The position numbers were made by a program, and so were the translations under genes. DNA of 64,000 bases from assembly GCA_009780675.1 (NCBI GenBank), contig WQZP01000005.1:1-64000 (forward strand), written 5' to 3'. Under the pieces are notes generated by a model. The model searched no databases, had not been told where the DNA came from, and worked only from the letters and a program-made list of their open reading frames with translations. This document shows, piece by piece, positions 18,429 to 28,074 of the stretch. The DNA is from Spirochaetaceae bacterium (GTDB lineage: Bacteria > Spirochaetota > Spirochaetia > CADAEX01). Position 1 is the first letter of the stretch. The number at the start of each line of letters is the position of its first letter.

Positions 18429-20225
18429 ATGGATAATATAAGAAATTTCTGCATAATTGCGCATATTGATCATGGTAAATCTACTCTTGCAGACAGGTTT
18501 ATAGAAAAAGCTGCTATTGTTGAATCGCGTAACTTCAAGAGCCAAATGCTTGACTCTATGGATATTGAAAGGGAGCGCGGGATTACAATAAAATCTCAGG
18601 CTGTTACTATTCCCTATAAGAGCAAAAGCAATAAAAAATATACTCTTAATCTTGTTGATACACCTGGTCATGTTGACTTTACTTATGAAGTGTCAAGGGC
18701 AATTTCATCATGTGAAGGGGCTCTGCTTCTTATTGATGCATCGCAAGGGGTTGAAGCTCAAACACTCGCCAACCTTTATCTTGCAATGGAGCACGATCTT
18801 GAGATAATACCTGTAATCAATAAAATAGATCTTCCGAGCGCGAATATTGAAAGTGTTAAGTATCAAATTGATCATGATTTGGGACTTGATTCTGACAATG
18901 CGGTTCTTGTTTCCGGAAAAACAGGGCAAGGACTTGATGATCTTCTTGAAGCGATCGTAGACCAAATTCCTGAACCAAAAGGGAAGTCAGATGATTTGCT
19001 GCGGGCTTTGATTTTTGATTCACACTATGATCCGTATAAAGGTGTTATTGTGCATATTCGTGTTTTTTCAGGTTTAATAAAAGAGGGAAGCACAATAAAA
19101 TTTATGAATGCAAATGCAGCTTATAAAGTTGAAGAGACCGGATTATTTAAAATAAAATATGAAAAAACTTCAAAATTGGAAGCAGGCGAAGTAGGCTACA
19201 TAATCGCAGGGATAAAAAATATTGCAGATATTCGTGTTGGAGACACTATAACAGATAATGCAAAACCTGCTTCAGAACCTCTTAAGGGATTTAAGGAAGT
19301 AAAGCCTGTTGTGTTTTCTTCGATCTATCCTGTTGATGCAAGTGATTATAATGAGCTTCTTACTGCTATGGAAAAACTTAAGCTTAATGATGCATCTCTT
19401 GTCTATGAAAAAGATTCTTCTGCTGCGCTTGGATTTGGTTTCAGGTGTGGTTTTTTGGGGCTTCTGCATCTTGAGGTTGTCCAGGAGAGGATTGAGCGGG
19501 AGTTTGGGCTTTCTGTTGTTTTAACATCTCCTTCAGTTCGTTACCATCTTGTATTAAAAGATGGCTCGGATTATATGATAGATAACCCTACGGAATTTCC
19601 AAATCCATCAAGAATTGAACTTGCAGAAGAACCTTATATAAATGCAGCAATAATTACCCCTACAGAATACCTTGGTTCAATAATGACCCTTTGTATGAAT
19701 AAAAGAGGTATTCAGGTTTCAATGAATTATCTTGACCAAAAAAGGGTAGAGATAGTGTATGATATGCCTTTGTCAGAAGTTTTGTTTGAATTCTATGATA
19801 AGCTCAAATCTGTTAGCAGAGGATATGCTTCTTTTGACTATACTGTTAAAGGTTATAAAGCAACTGAACTCGTTAAACTTGACATACTTGTTAATGGACT
19901 ACCTGTAGATGCGCTTTCAATGCTTGTGTATAAAAATAGCGCAAGGGATAAAGCTGCTAATATATGCAGAAAATTAAGAGAAGAGATACCAAGGCATCAG
20001 TTTAAGATCCCTATCCAGGGAGCAATAGAGAATACTATTATTGCGCGTGAGACTATTTCTGCGCTTAGAAAAGATGTAACTGCAAAATGTTATGGCGGTG
20101 ATATCAGCAGAAAGCGAAAGCTGCTTGAAAAACAGAAAGAAGGGAAGAAAAGAATGAAAATGGTTGGAAGTGTTGAGCTTCCGCAGAGCGCATTTCTTTC
20201 TGTACTCAGGACAGATGAAGAGTGA
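18429..20225 (+). CDS. lepA: Elongation factor 4 (LepA)
   Basis: Ribosome-associated GTPase that acts on stalled or immature 30S complexes. The 598-residue protein begins [19 protein letters not shown] (G1), with [11 protein letters not shown] (switch I), DTPGHVDF (G3) and NKIDLP (G4). The C-terminal LepA-specific domain is present, with [20 protein letters not shown]. Upstream spacing suggests its own transcript. It converges on the DUF115 gene, and a 54-base inverted-repeat element lies at the junction. Confidence 0.98.
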   Translation: MDNIRNFCIIAHIDHGKSTLADRFIEKAAIVESRNFKSQMLDSMDIERERGITIKSQAVTIPYKSKSNKKYTLNLVDTPGHVDFTYEVSRAISSCEGALLLIDASQGVEAQTLANLYLAMEHDLEIIPVINKIDLPSANIESVKYQIDHDLGLDSDNAVLVSGKTGQGLDDLLEAIVDQIPEPKGKSDDLLRALIFDSHYDPYKGVIVHIRVFSGLIKEGSTIKFMNANAAYKVEETGLFKIKYEKTSKLEAGEVGYIIAGIKNIADIRVGDTITDNAKPASEPLKGFKEVKPVVFSSIYPVDASDYNELLTAMEKLKLNDASLVYEKDSSAALGFGFRCGFLGLLHLEVVQERIEREFGLSVVLTSPSVRYHLVLKDGSDYMIDNPTEFPNPSRIELAEEPYINAAIITPTEYLGSIMTLCMNKRGIQVSMNYLDQKRVEIVYDMPLSEVLFEFYDKLKSVSRGYASFDYTVKGYKATELVKLDILVNGLPVDALSMLVYKNSARDKAANICRKLREEIPRHQFKIPIQGAIENTIIARETISALRKDVTAKCYGGDISRKRKLLEKQKEGKKRMKMVGSVELPQSAFLSVLRTDEE

Positions 20226-20255
20226 GCTTTGTTGTTGTAGCTATTATGGATAGGC

Positions 20256-20309
20256 GTACCCCGTAGATTTAAGAGATATTTATTTTTGTTCCATAAGTTT
20301 GTACGGGGT
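20256..20309. repeat. Palindrome-ended repeat element, single copy (family with 28072-28226)
   Basis: Perfect 8-base terminal inverted repeats, ACCCCGTA (20258-20265) and TACGGGGT (20302-20309), enclose an AT-rich core that shares GATTTA and TTTGTTCCATA with the tandem copies at 28072-28226, and the leader GGCGTACCCCG is also shared. The element provides the last 13 codons and the stop of the minus-strand DUF115 gene. It may fold as a hairpin between the convergent lepA and DUF115 transcripts, but has no T-run. Confidence 0.75.
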
Positions 20310-21990
20310 GATTTAGTGTAATCTTGATTGTTTTACTAAAACTATAGCAGGCAAGAAGAATGTATTTTATTGTTACACTATCCAAAGTTTTTGAATAGTT
20401 TGCCGAAGGATAATGTGACATAAGGTAATCTGATTTTTCAACAAGTTCTTTTATTATATTTTGGTTATTCTCTTGTGAAATACCATTAAGAAAATCAACT
20501 CCTGAATTTATTATTGTGTCTATTCTGCCAAGTTCATTTTCAAGAATTGTTTTTATTTTTTCTGAACAGGTTATATCTATATTACTAAATATCTTTTCAT
20601 GATTCCCAGAATGCAAAGCAGTAGAAATGAGTTTTGAGTTAAGCATAGATAGAAAAGTTTCTTCATCCGATACACTGTTTTTGTTTTCTACAAGAATAGT
20701 GGAAGAAAAGAGCGCATAGAATCTCATGTTTCTGGAAATCATACTATACATTATCTCTGCATAAGACTTTAATGCAGGAGTTGTATAAATAACTTTATTG
20801 CACTGTTCTCCTGCTTCAATAAGATTCCCATTGATCGAAACATTATAGTTATTTTTTTCAAATAATTTTGTCCAATTGATAAGTGTACTGGTTATGACAG
20901 GAGAATCTTTTGCATGAGTTTTCCCAAGTGAAAAAGAGAAGTCAAGACCTGTGTAAAAGATAAAAGAATTGGTGATCATCGAAGCAATATACAAAGCAGT
21001 TATCCCTACAGAACCTAACGGAGGAATAAAAGTTGGGAGGAGATTTTCTTTTTTTAGAGCATCAAGGAAATTAGATGATGTAAAATTCGAAGTGAAATAA
21101 TATTTTTCCCCTGTAAAAATTCTGGAAGTAAGGGGATAAGTTGTCATATCAGCAATAAGGGAAATTGATGTAGAGCTATTTCCTAAAAAATCATATATAT
21201 TGTAAAACTGTGCTTCAACTGCAATAACATAATCCGGAATTATCCCAAAGTTTATTAATGTTTTTAATGAAGTATCAATGGCTATTATTTTAAAAAGATT
21301 TCTGTTGTTTTTCAATACTGGTAATGCTTTTTCAACAGATTCCCCGGCGCCTGTAATTACAACAGGTTTTTCTGTTTTTAACTCTTTTATATCTTTCCCT
21401 TTTGACCACGAAGGTAGGTTTAAAATAAGATTTTTATAATATCTTTTTCCCAGAGAATAGAGTGTAAGACTATTTTTTAAAAACTGCGTAAGATTTTTTT
21501 TTAAATTATCATAACATTCTGTATAAAAATTTTTATTGAGCAAATATCCTTTGTTAAGGGGTAAAAATAAAATATGCTTGATGCAGGAAAGTTTTTTTCT
21601 TGTATCAAAAAAATCCATAAAAATATTTTGATTTATTATGTTCACATATTCGATTTCAGGCAAATAATCAGATTCAGATCTTTCTTTTAATTCGTATAAC
21701 TCTTTTTCATATTCAACACAAAAAATAAAACAGTTTTCAGGAAGTTTTTTATATAATGCCTTAAGCCCATAACCAAGAGCAGGGGAGGGAATTAATATCA
21801 GACTATTTTTTTTGATTTCAATATTATCTATTTTTTGACTTATTTTTGCTACAGGATTATTTTTGTCATAAATAAAAGTATTTTTATATAAAACAGTATA
21901 ATAATCCTGGTCCTGCCACCCTGTTGAAGAACAGGGTAAAGGGCAGGGGACTTTTAAAAGTTCAGGATATGTTTGCCTGCTGTTTTCCAC
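20269..21990 (-). CDS. DUF115 / MptE-like protein (Maf-type motility accessory family)
   Basis: A 573-residue protein. The central region, with PVVITGAGESVEKALPVL, then IAIDTSLKTLINFGIIPDYVIAVEA and GSVGITALYIASMITNSF, matches the DUF115 fold that is related to 6-hydroxymethylpterin pyrophosphokinase MptE and is found in flagellin-glycosylating Maf proteins. A role in modifying flagellar filament proteins is therefore possible, but no flagellar gene is nearby. The start is GTG with no clear ribosome-binding site, six bases after the upstream gene's stop, so it probably relies on translational coupling. Its final codons lie inside a palindromic repeat. Confidence 0.82.
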   Translation of the reverse strand: MENSRQTYPELLKVPCPLPCSSTGWQDQDYYTVLYKNTFIYDKNNPVAKISQKIDNIEIKKNSLILIPSPALGYGLKALYKKLPENCFIFCVEYEKELYELKERSESDYLPEIEYVNIINQNIFMDFFDTRKKLSCIKHILFLPLNKGYLLNKNFYTECYDNLKKNLTQFLKNSLTLYSLGKRYYKNLILNLPSWSKGKDIKELKTEKPVVITGAGESVEKALPVLKNNRNLFKIIAIDTSLKTLINFGIIPDYVIAVEAQFYNIYDFLGNSSTSISLIADMTTYPLTSRIFTGEKYYFTSNFTSSNFLDALKKENLLPTFIPPLGSVGITALYIASMITNSFIFYTGLDFSFSLGKTHAKDSPVITSTLINWTKLFEKNNYNVSINGNLIEAGEQCNKVIYTTPALKSYAEIMYSMISRNMRFYALFSSTILVENKNSVSDEETFLSMLNSKLISTALHSGNHEKIFSNIDITCSEKIKTILENELGRIDTIINSGVDFLNGISQENNQNIIKELVEKSDYLMSHYPSANYSKTLDSVTIKYILLACYSFSKTIKITLNHPVQTYGTKINIS

Positions 21991-21996
21991 TATTCA

Positions 21997-23493
21997 TTAG
22001 AAAAAGTGTTGTGTAAAAACAGCTTCAAAATTGTCTCTAAGTCTGTCTGACTCAAGAATAAAACTACTTACTGATTGCCCTGCTGCTTGCTGAAGCAGAA
22101 ATGGCCAAACTGAATTAAGGAAATTAGAAAAATCTTCATTTTCTGACCTTTCTACAAGAGATAAAAGTACAACAGAATTTCCAAGTGTTATAGGTTCTGA
22201 TATTTCATTTTCTCTTAACGAAAATGCTCTTTCAAGAAGATCCTGATTAAAATTGATCATTCGCAAATCCATGGGTGCATTTTCTATCTCTGCTCTTCTA
22301 AACAATTCATGATTTCTGAAATTTATAGGAAAAGAAGAGGTTCGATAAATAGTAAAATTATTTCTTGCTGCAGCGCTTCTGAAATCTGTTGCTGATTTTA
22401 CTTCCATTGCTCTTTGTAAAAAATAATTTTCGATTATACCTAATTCATAAATTGTCATATAATTTCTAACAATATTAATTGAATCTGGATCTGAAAGATC
22501 AAAATCCTGGGGATTATTATTACATCTATAAATTACCCATCCATTGTGTATTTCAAGTAATGGTGAAACTTCTCCCCGCCTTAATGCAAGGACTGTTTCA
22601 ACATCAGCTCTGTTTCTTAACTCCATTCTTAAATCATGATTATAAACTCTGCCCATATCTCCGCCAATACCTGCAAATCTATCAGCTGAATGATTTATCG
22701 CAGTGTCCCGGAAAGCATCTGGATTTCCGGCTACTATTGAATGTATTCTTTGCGCATCTCTTCTGCTTGACAAGATAGTTATTCTGCTAAGCTCAATTGA
22801 TCTGAACAAATCAATATTTTCTTCGGCAAATGAAATAACTTCATTTTCTGGAAACTCGTTGAACGAAATATAAGCAATATCAAGAGTTATCTCATTTTTT
22901 CCCATTGTGGAAATAAAATCCAGCTCGTGTTGGCTTGTTTTGATGCCAAAAATAATATCGTCTATATATTGCTGCCTTAGAAGTGAATCTCTTATGTGTA
23001 CTCTGTGCCTGTTTCTTTCTGATATTGGAGTGTTATTATATCTATCAATATTAAACTCCCCATTAACTAAATATGGACCATGGTTTACAAGCATTCTATC
23101 GATTCTACTATTTGAGACTGTTACAGAGCTTCTTTCAAGTTTCCATAATATTGCTGTATGGATAACTGTTCTTTCAAAAGCTTCTCTCCAAACACGTAAT
23201 GAGTGCCGTAGTTGATCAAAATTAGGGCTTGACCTATCCACAGTGCTGTTTCTTTCAATAATTTCTACCTGTTCAGCAAAATAATTGCTAAGATCGGGGA
23301 AAAATACTATTGGTTTATTTGCCCATCTGCCAAAAACAACTCTTTCACCGCCACCTATATTAACTGCAACCGGAGAGCCTACAAAAGTAACAACAACGAC
23401 AACTAGAATTACAACAGTCAAAGCATAAACAATAGGGTTCTTTTGCTTTTTTTTATCTACTATAGTTTCTTCTGATTTTTTATTTGTTTTCAT
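21997..23493 (-). CDS. Membrane-anchored PpiC/SurA-type periplasmic foldase (PpiD-like)
   Basis: About 498 residues. A Lys-rich cytoplasmic start is followed by one strongly hydrophobic helix (YALTVVILVVVVVTFVG), then a long periplasmic region with a SurA-N-like helical part and a parvulin-like segment (FAGIGGDMGRVYNH, LRRGEVSPLLEIHNGWVIYRC). The layout resembles PpiD. The ATG corresponding to MKTNKKSEET is chosen, with GGGA seven bases upstream, over an upstream ATG. It is followed by the DUF115 gene after 6 bases. The catalytic competence of the parvulin domain cannot be judged by eye. Confidence 0.85.
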   Translation of the reverse strand: MKTNKKSEETIVDKKKQKNPIVYALTVVILVVVVVTFVGSPVAVNIGGGERVVFGRWANKPIVFFPDLSNYFAEQVEIIERNSTVDRSSPNFDQLRHSLRVWREAFERTVIHTAILWKLERSSVTVSNSRIDRMLVNHGPYLVNGEFNIDRYNNTPISERNRHRVHIRDSLLRQQYIDDIIFGIKTSQHELDFISTMGKNEITLDIAYISFNEFPENEVISFAEENIDLFRSIELSRITILSSRRDAQRIHSIVAGNPDAFRDTAINHSADRFAGIGGDMGRVYNHDLRMELRNRADVETVLALRRGEVSPLLEIHNGWVIYRCNNNPQDFDLSDPDSINIVRNYMTIYELGIIENYFLQRAMEVKSATDFRSAAARNNFTIYRTSSFPINFRNHELFRRAEIENAPMDLRMINFNQDLLERAFSLRENEISEPITLGNSVVLLSLVERSENEDFSNFLNSVWPFLLQQAAGQSVSSFILESDRLRDNFEAVFTQHFF

Positions 23494-23598
23494 TATTAAT
23501 TCCCATAAATCCCTAAAAAAGTTGTATAACAATATCATTTTGCTATGAATTATGTCAATTAAACAGGAAATTAAAGAAAAAAACTGAATAGCAATAGC

Positions 23599-23627
23599 TT
23601 GACACTAAAATCTATTATCTATAAAAT
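23599..23627 (+). promoter_or_regulatory. Probable promoter of tRNA-Asp
   Basis: A perfect TTGACA at 23599-23604 and TAAAAT at 23622-23627 are separated by 17 bases, ending 16 bases upstream of the tRNA. Near-consensus elements like this are expected for stable RNA genes. Confidence 0.65.
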
Positions 23628-23643
23628 ATTTATGTAAACAAAA

Positions 23644-23717
23644 GGGGGCGTAGTTCAGTTGGTTAGAACGCCTGCCTGTCACGCAGGAGGCCGCGGGTTC
23701 GAGTCCCGTCGCTCCCG
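23644..23717 (+). tRNA. tRNA-Asp (anticodon GTC)
   Basis: A 74-base cloverleaf. Acceptor arms GGGGGCG and CGCTCCC pair with one G-U; the discriminator is G. The anticodon stem CCTGC/GCAGG encloses CTGTCAC, giving GTC. The T-arm is GCGGG-TTCGAGT-CCCGT. The CCA end is not encoded. Confidence 0.97.
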
Positions 23718-23739
23718 ACCCTTTTCATTTTCCTTGTAA

Positions 23740-23776
23740 AATAATTCCTTAAAGCATAAGGAATTATTTTTTTTAT
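23740..23776. terminator. Strong terminator after tRNA-Asp
   Basis: Perfect 11-base arms AATAATTCCTT (23740-23750) and AAGGAATTATT (23758-23768) with a 7-base loop, followed by a run of T. It lies 22 bases after the tRNA and 49 bases before the end of the convergent DUF2156 gene, so it may serve both. Confidence 0.85.
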
Positions 23777-23824
23777 TCTAAAAAATACAAAATGCCCGCA
23801 AAACATATAACTTAACAATTATTT

Positions 23825-24724
23825 TCACTTGCTTTTTAGCCTATAATATGGCAGTATCTTGTCTGGTTGATATGATCGTTTTGCCTGCCTGATACCTTCT
23901 GATCCCATATCTTCCTCACGGTTTATATATTTAAAATCCTTTATAAGTACTTTTGCTGTTTCTTGATTTATTACTTGTCCTGCGCCTTTGATTTGAGAGT
24001 CATATTTTTCAAAATGAACTGTTGCCATGTTATTTGTTTGCGGGCTATAAATTGAAAAAGCGCATATTTTGCCATCAGTATATAATTTCAAACCATTGCA
24101 TGGAAATGTTTCCCAGTGTGTCAAAATAGTTTTTATGGCTTCAAATTCTATATCCAGATATTCATCCTCAACACCATGTGTTTTTTTCCAGTAATAACAA
24201 AACTCAATGATTTCAGCGTAGTCATTTGCATTGATTAATTTTACTGTATAGTCAGTATACAATTTATTAAACTGAGAAATAAGATTTTTCTTTTTTGCAA
24301 GTTTTTTACCAGTAAGTTTTACTAAATTTTCTGTTGTATATATATAGTCACTCCAGTTTTCATAATTAGTAATGTGAAAATATTCGCTTAAATTTGGGTT
24401 ATTAATATAATCTTCAGAAACGCCTAAAATTTCTAAATTGCTGTGTATTTTTTTAAAGGAATTATTTATTTGAAACAATTCTTCGGCAGAAAATGCCTCA
24501 CCAATGGGAGCAAATAAATATGAATAAGAAGGGTTAAATAAAATCAATCTGTCAAAACAAATTGTATATTCTAATTTATAATATAAACCCCAGGTAAATA
24601 TATTGCAAATATTAAAGCCACAGTTTTCAGAAGGGTGTTTTTTAAAAAAACTATATATAATATCAAAATCATTAAATGTAATGGGCTTTAAATAATCGTA
24701 TATATTATCTATTTTTATTTTCAT
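23825..24724 (-). CDS. DUF2156 protein (LPG-synthetase C-terminal-like, GNAT fold)
   Basis: A 299-residue cytoplasmic protein. The pattern of YIYTTENLVKLTGKKLAKKK, a central aromatic block, then YINREEDMGSEGIRQAKRSY matches the DUF2156 family, whose fold is shared with the catalytic domain of lysylphosphatidylglycerol synthases and of peptidyl aminoacyl transferases. No membrane domain is present, so it is not a full MprF. It could transfer an aminoacyl or acyl group to an unknown acceptor. It is divergent from rsgA across a 79-base gap. The substrate is unknown. Confidence 0.82.
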   Translation of the reverse strand: MKIKIDNIYDYLKPITFNDFDIIYSFFKKHPSENCGFNICNIFTWGLYYKLEYTICFDRLILFNPSYSYLFAPIGEAFSAEELFQINNSFKKIHSNLEILGVSEDYINNPNLSEYFHITNYENWSDYIYTTENLVKLTGKKLAKKKNLISQFNKLYTDYTVKLINANDYAEIIEFCYYWKKTHGVEDEYLDIEFEAIKTILTHWETFPCNGLKLYTDGKICAFSIYSPQTNNMATVHFEKYDSQIKGAGQVINQETAKVLIKDFKYINREEDMGSEGIRQAKRSYQPDKILPYYRLKSK

Positions 24725-24803
24725 GTAAACACCATAATACTTTTGTCAATATACTATCATATTTCTTGTTAATTTAATATGGTTTTTAGAGGATTCCTGA
24801 ATA

Positions 24804-25751
24804 ATGAGTGACAAAATAATAAAAGGGCAAATACTTTTTGGAATAAATAATATCTATACTGTAAGTGTGGATAATAAGCTTTATCAGTGCAGAATAAAGG
24901 GAAAAATTTTAAAACAATCAGATGGGCTTTATAATCCATTAACAGCAGGAGATATAGTTGATATTGAGCCTGACTCCTTATCTTCCGGGCATGGAACAAT
25001 TACATCGCTCTATGAAAGAAAAAATGTGTTCACAAGATGGAACAGAAAAAGAATGTCTCTACAGCTTATGGCAGCAAATATAGATATTCTTTTTGCAATA
25101 ACAACTCCTAATGAACCCCCATTCAGACCCCGTTTTCTTGACAGGATGTTGCTTTCAGAAGAAGAAAATTACGAAAAAATCATAATCATGAACAAGGCTG
25201 ATATTTCTCCTTCTCCTGATGTTGAAGAAAGGATTGCTGATTATAACAGAATAGGGATAAAAGTAATTAAATCTTCTGCAGTAACTTTGGAAGGGATAGA
25301 AGAAATCAAAAATCTTATGGAAGGAAAATACTGTGTATTCGCAGGCCAATCAGGGGTAGGTAAATCTACTTTAATAAATATTATTATGGGGAATAATATA
25401 CAAAAAACAGGAGAAATATCATATAAGTATTGCAGGGGCAGGCACACAACCAATTACTCTGTTTTGATACCATATAAAGATAACGGAGGAATAATAGATA
25501 CTCCGGGAATACGTGAAATATTTATAGAAAAAGTAGTGCCAGAAAAACTGGGTTTTATGTTTACAGAATTCAGGGAATTCATTAAGTTGTGCGAATTTAT
25601 CGGCTGCTCTCATATAGAAGAGACTGGTTGTGGTGTAAAACATGGAGTTGAAAACGGTTTGATCCACGAAGACAGGTATAGAACCTATTTAAAATTATAT
25701 GCAGAAATGACAGAACTGGCGGAAGAAGTTTATGGTTGCCCATACTCTTGA
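24804..25751 (+). CDS. rsgA: Ribosome small-subunit-dependent GTPase A
   Basis: A 315-residue circularly permuted GTPase of 30S maturation. An N-terminal OB-like domain is followed by NKAD (G4) before the P-loop GQSGVGKSTL, then DTPGIRE (G3), which is the permuted order. The C-terminal zinc motif is visible as a Cys/Cys/His/Cys arrangement in LCEFIGCSHIEETGCGVK. Its 3' end overlaps mutS2 by 20 bases. Confidence 0.96.
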   Translation: MSDKIIKGQILFGINNIYTVSVDNKLYQCRIKGKILKQSDGLYNPLTAGDIVDIEPDSLSSGHGTITSLYERKNVFTRWNRKRMSLQLMAANIDILFAITTPNEPPFRPRFLDRMLLSEEENYEKIIIMNKADISPSPDVEERIADYNRIGIKVIKSSAVTLEGIEEIKNLMEGKYCVFAGQSGVGKSTLINIIMGNNIQKTGEISYKYCRGRHTTNYSVLIPYKDNGGIIDTPGIREIFIEKVVPEKLGFMFTEFREFIKLCEFIGCSHIEETGCGVKHGVENGLIHEDRYRTYLKLYAEMTELAEEVYGCPYS

Positions 25752-28074
25752 AATTCTGGAATTCAATAAGATCGTACAAAGCATATCTGAATACTCTGTT
25801 TCCGAAGCAGGTAAGGAATTATTATTTGCACAGAATATTGAAGATAATGAAAAAATATGGAAAGAAAAAATAGAGGCTGTATTTGAAATAAAAAAACTAT
25901 TTGATAACAGCCAGCATCTCCCTGGTCTGTCGTTGCCTGATATTCAGCCAATAATAAAAAAAATATTTATTGACGGAATAGTTCTTGATTCTTTTGAAGT
26001 AGGGGCTGTGATCACATATTTACAGTCATCTTTTAGTTTGAAAAACTTTCTGCTGCAAAATATCAAAAATAACTTAATAGAAAGCAATCTTGATTTTTAT
26101 GAAGACTCTCCTCTTGTAAAATATTTATCAAAATTTGTAAGGCAGGATGGAAATTTTCGCGCGGAAAATGTAAAAATACTGCTTGATATAAAGTCAAAAA
26201 TAACAAGTATAAATAAAACCATTAATAATGTTATTGGAAAATACACAGCAGATCCTGTTTTTTCTTCTTATATACAGGATGCAAATCCAACAGTAAGAGA
26301 TAACAGGGTCGTTATCCCGTTAAAAGAAAATTTTAAAGGAAAAGTAAAAGGGATAATCCATGCTTCTTCTTCCAGAGGAATGACTCTTTTTGTCGAACCT
26401 GTTGAGCTTTTTGATTACAATAACGAAGTTATAGAACTTGAAGAACGGTATAAGCTCGAGATCCACAAAATATTAAGGGAACTTACAGAAAAAATAAGAG
26501 AAAAAAAAGAAGAAATCCATAATACTTTTCACAAGGTATCATACCTTGATACGATTATAGCGCGCGCGCGCTTTTCATATATAAATAAATGTATTTTGCC
26601 GGAAATAATCGAAAAAGGTCTTATACTAAAAAACGCGCGCCATTTTCTTCTTGGAAATAAAGCTGTTCCTATTGATATAATCATCAGCGGAAATACCAAA
26701 GCTCTTTTGGTAAGCGGCCCCAATACAGGCGGTAAAACTTTATCATTAAAAACAGCAGGATTATCTGTTTTGATGAATCAGTTTTCTGTAGGGATAATTG
26801 CTGATGAAGGATCATCGCTCTCTTTTTATAACAATGTTCTTGCAGATATAGGAGATGAACAATCAATATCAAACTCTCTTTCAACATTTTCTGCACACAT
26901 GAATAATATATCAAAAATTATTTCTTTAAGCACCGAGAAAACACTTGTCCTGCTCGATGAGCCCGGAACAGGAACAGACCCGGACGAAGGCGCTTCCCTG
27001 GCTATAGCGATTTTTGATACACTGCTTGAACGAAACGTAAATTTTCTTGCAACAACTCATCAGGTAACGCTAAAAAATTACGCAGCAGGCAAAGAAGATA
27101 TTGTAAATGTTTCTGTTGCATATAATCCTCAGACATATAAACCAGAATATAAAATACTGTACGGACTTCCTGGAGAAAGTTTTGGAATTGATATTGCAGA
27201 AAGAAATGGTATAGAAAATTCTGTTATTGAAAAAGCAAGAAAATATGTAGGAACAGAAAAAGTAAATGTAAACAAACTTATCAAAGAGATAGTTTTAAAA
27301 CAAAAAGAAATAATAGATAAAGAAAACGAGATCAAAGAGAAGGAAAAACTCGTTACAGAAGCCAGGCGGGAAATAAGTTTAAAAGAATTATCATTAAAGC
27401 AAAAAGAATATGAAATAAGAAATACAGAAAAAAGAAGTCTTAATGTTTTCCTCAAAGAAAGCAGACAAAAAATTGAAAATATAATCCGCAAAATTGTCGA
27501 AACCAAAGCAGATGACGAAGCAAAAAAAGAAGCAAGGGATTTTATTTCAGAAATAGAAAATCAAATCGAAAAAGCAGATTTAAAAATAGAAAAAGATACA
27601 ACAAATTACACTATATCTATAGATATTGACCCTGGAACAGAAGTCTATATTGGCGAAAATAAACAAAAAGGGGAGATAATAAGAGTTTTAAATAATAACA
27701 AAGTTCTTGTTTCAACAGGGTCATTTAAAGTAGAAGTAGATAAAAATGATATTTATATAATCAAAAACAAGGCAAAAAAAGACAAAAAAATAACACCAGT
27801 AGTGCTTCATCATGATCTTAGTAAAACCAATAAACCTGTTTTTGAGCTTGATGTAAGGGGCCTTAGGGCTGAAGAAGCAATAAACAGAGTTGAAACACAG
27901 ATAGACAGCGCGCTTATAAACGGATTTACCATGTTTTCTATTATACATGGTCATGGCGAAGGTATCCTTAGAAATGCGATTTCTGAATACCTTACATTAT
28001 CTCCTGGTGTAAAAAAATTCTACTATGCTCATCCAGATAGCGGAGGATTTGGAAAAACAATTGTTGAATTGTAG
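25732..28074 (+). CDS. mutS2: MutS2 ATPase/Smr endonuclease
   Basis: A 780-residue MutS2. The core carries a MutS-type ATPase with Walker A SGPNTGGKT, Walker B VLLDEPGTGTDPDEGA and ATTHQ. A long Lys/Glu-rich coiled coil follows, then a KOW-like segment and the C-terminal Smr domain (LDVRGLRAEEAINRVE, IIHGHGEGILR). MutS2 proteins suppress recombination in some bacteria and resolve collided ribosomes in others; the pairing with rsgA fits a ribosomal role. An alternating GC run at 26560-26571 encodes part of the conserved DTIIARARF segment. The TAG stop is also the first three bases of a repeat unit (28072). Confidence 0.96.
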   Translation: MVAHTLEILEFNKIVQSISEYSVSEAGKELLFAQNIEDNEKIWKEKIEAVFEIKKLFDNSQHLPGLSLPDIQPIIKKIFIDGIVLDSFEVGAVITYLQSSFSLKNFLLQNIKNNLIESNLDFYEDSPLVKYLSKFVRQDGNFRAENVKILLDIKSKITSINKTINNVIGKYTADPVFSSYIQDANPTVRDNRVVIPLKENFKGKVKGIIHASSSRGMTLFVEPVELFDYNNEVIELEERYKLEIHKILRELTEKIREKKEEIHNTFHKVSYLDTIIARARFSYINKCILPEIIEKGLILKNARHFLLGNKAVPIDIIISGNTKALLVSGPNTGGKTLSLKTAGLSVLMNQFSVGIIADEGSSLSFYNNVLADIGDEQSISNSLSTFSAHMNNISKIISLSTEKTLVLLDEPGTGTDPDEGASLAIAIFDTLLERNVNFLATTHQVTLKNYAAGKEDIVNVSVAYNPQTYKPEYKILYGLPGESFGIDIAERNGIENSVIEKARKYVGTEKVNVNKLIKEIVLKQKEIIDKENEIKEKEKLVTEARREISLKELSLKQKEYEIRNTEKRSLNVFLKESRQKIENIIRKIVETKADDEAKKEARDFISEIENQIEKADLKIEKDTTNYTISIDIDPGTEVYIGENKQKGEIIRVLNNNKVLVSTGSFKVEVDKNDIYIIKNKAKKDKKITPVVLHHDLSKTNKPVFELDVRGLRAEEAINRVETQIDSALINGFTMFSIIHGHGEGILRNAISEYLTLSPGVKKFYYAHPDSGGFGKTIVEL

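Noticed and set aside
9898-23717. Integration sites at the two tRNA genes
   Set aside because: No duplicated tRNA 3' end, integrase or foreign block is seen next to either tRNA.
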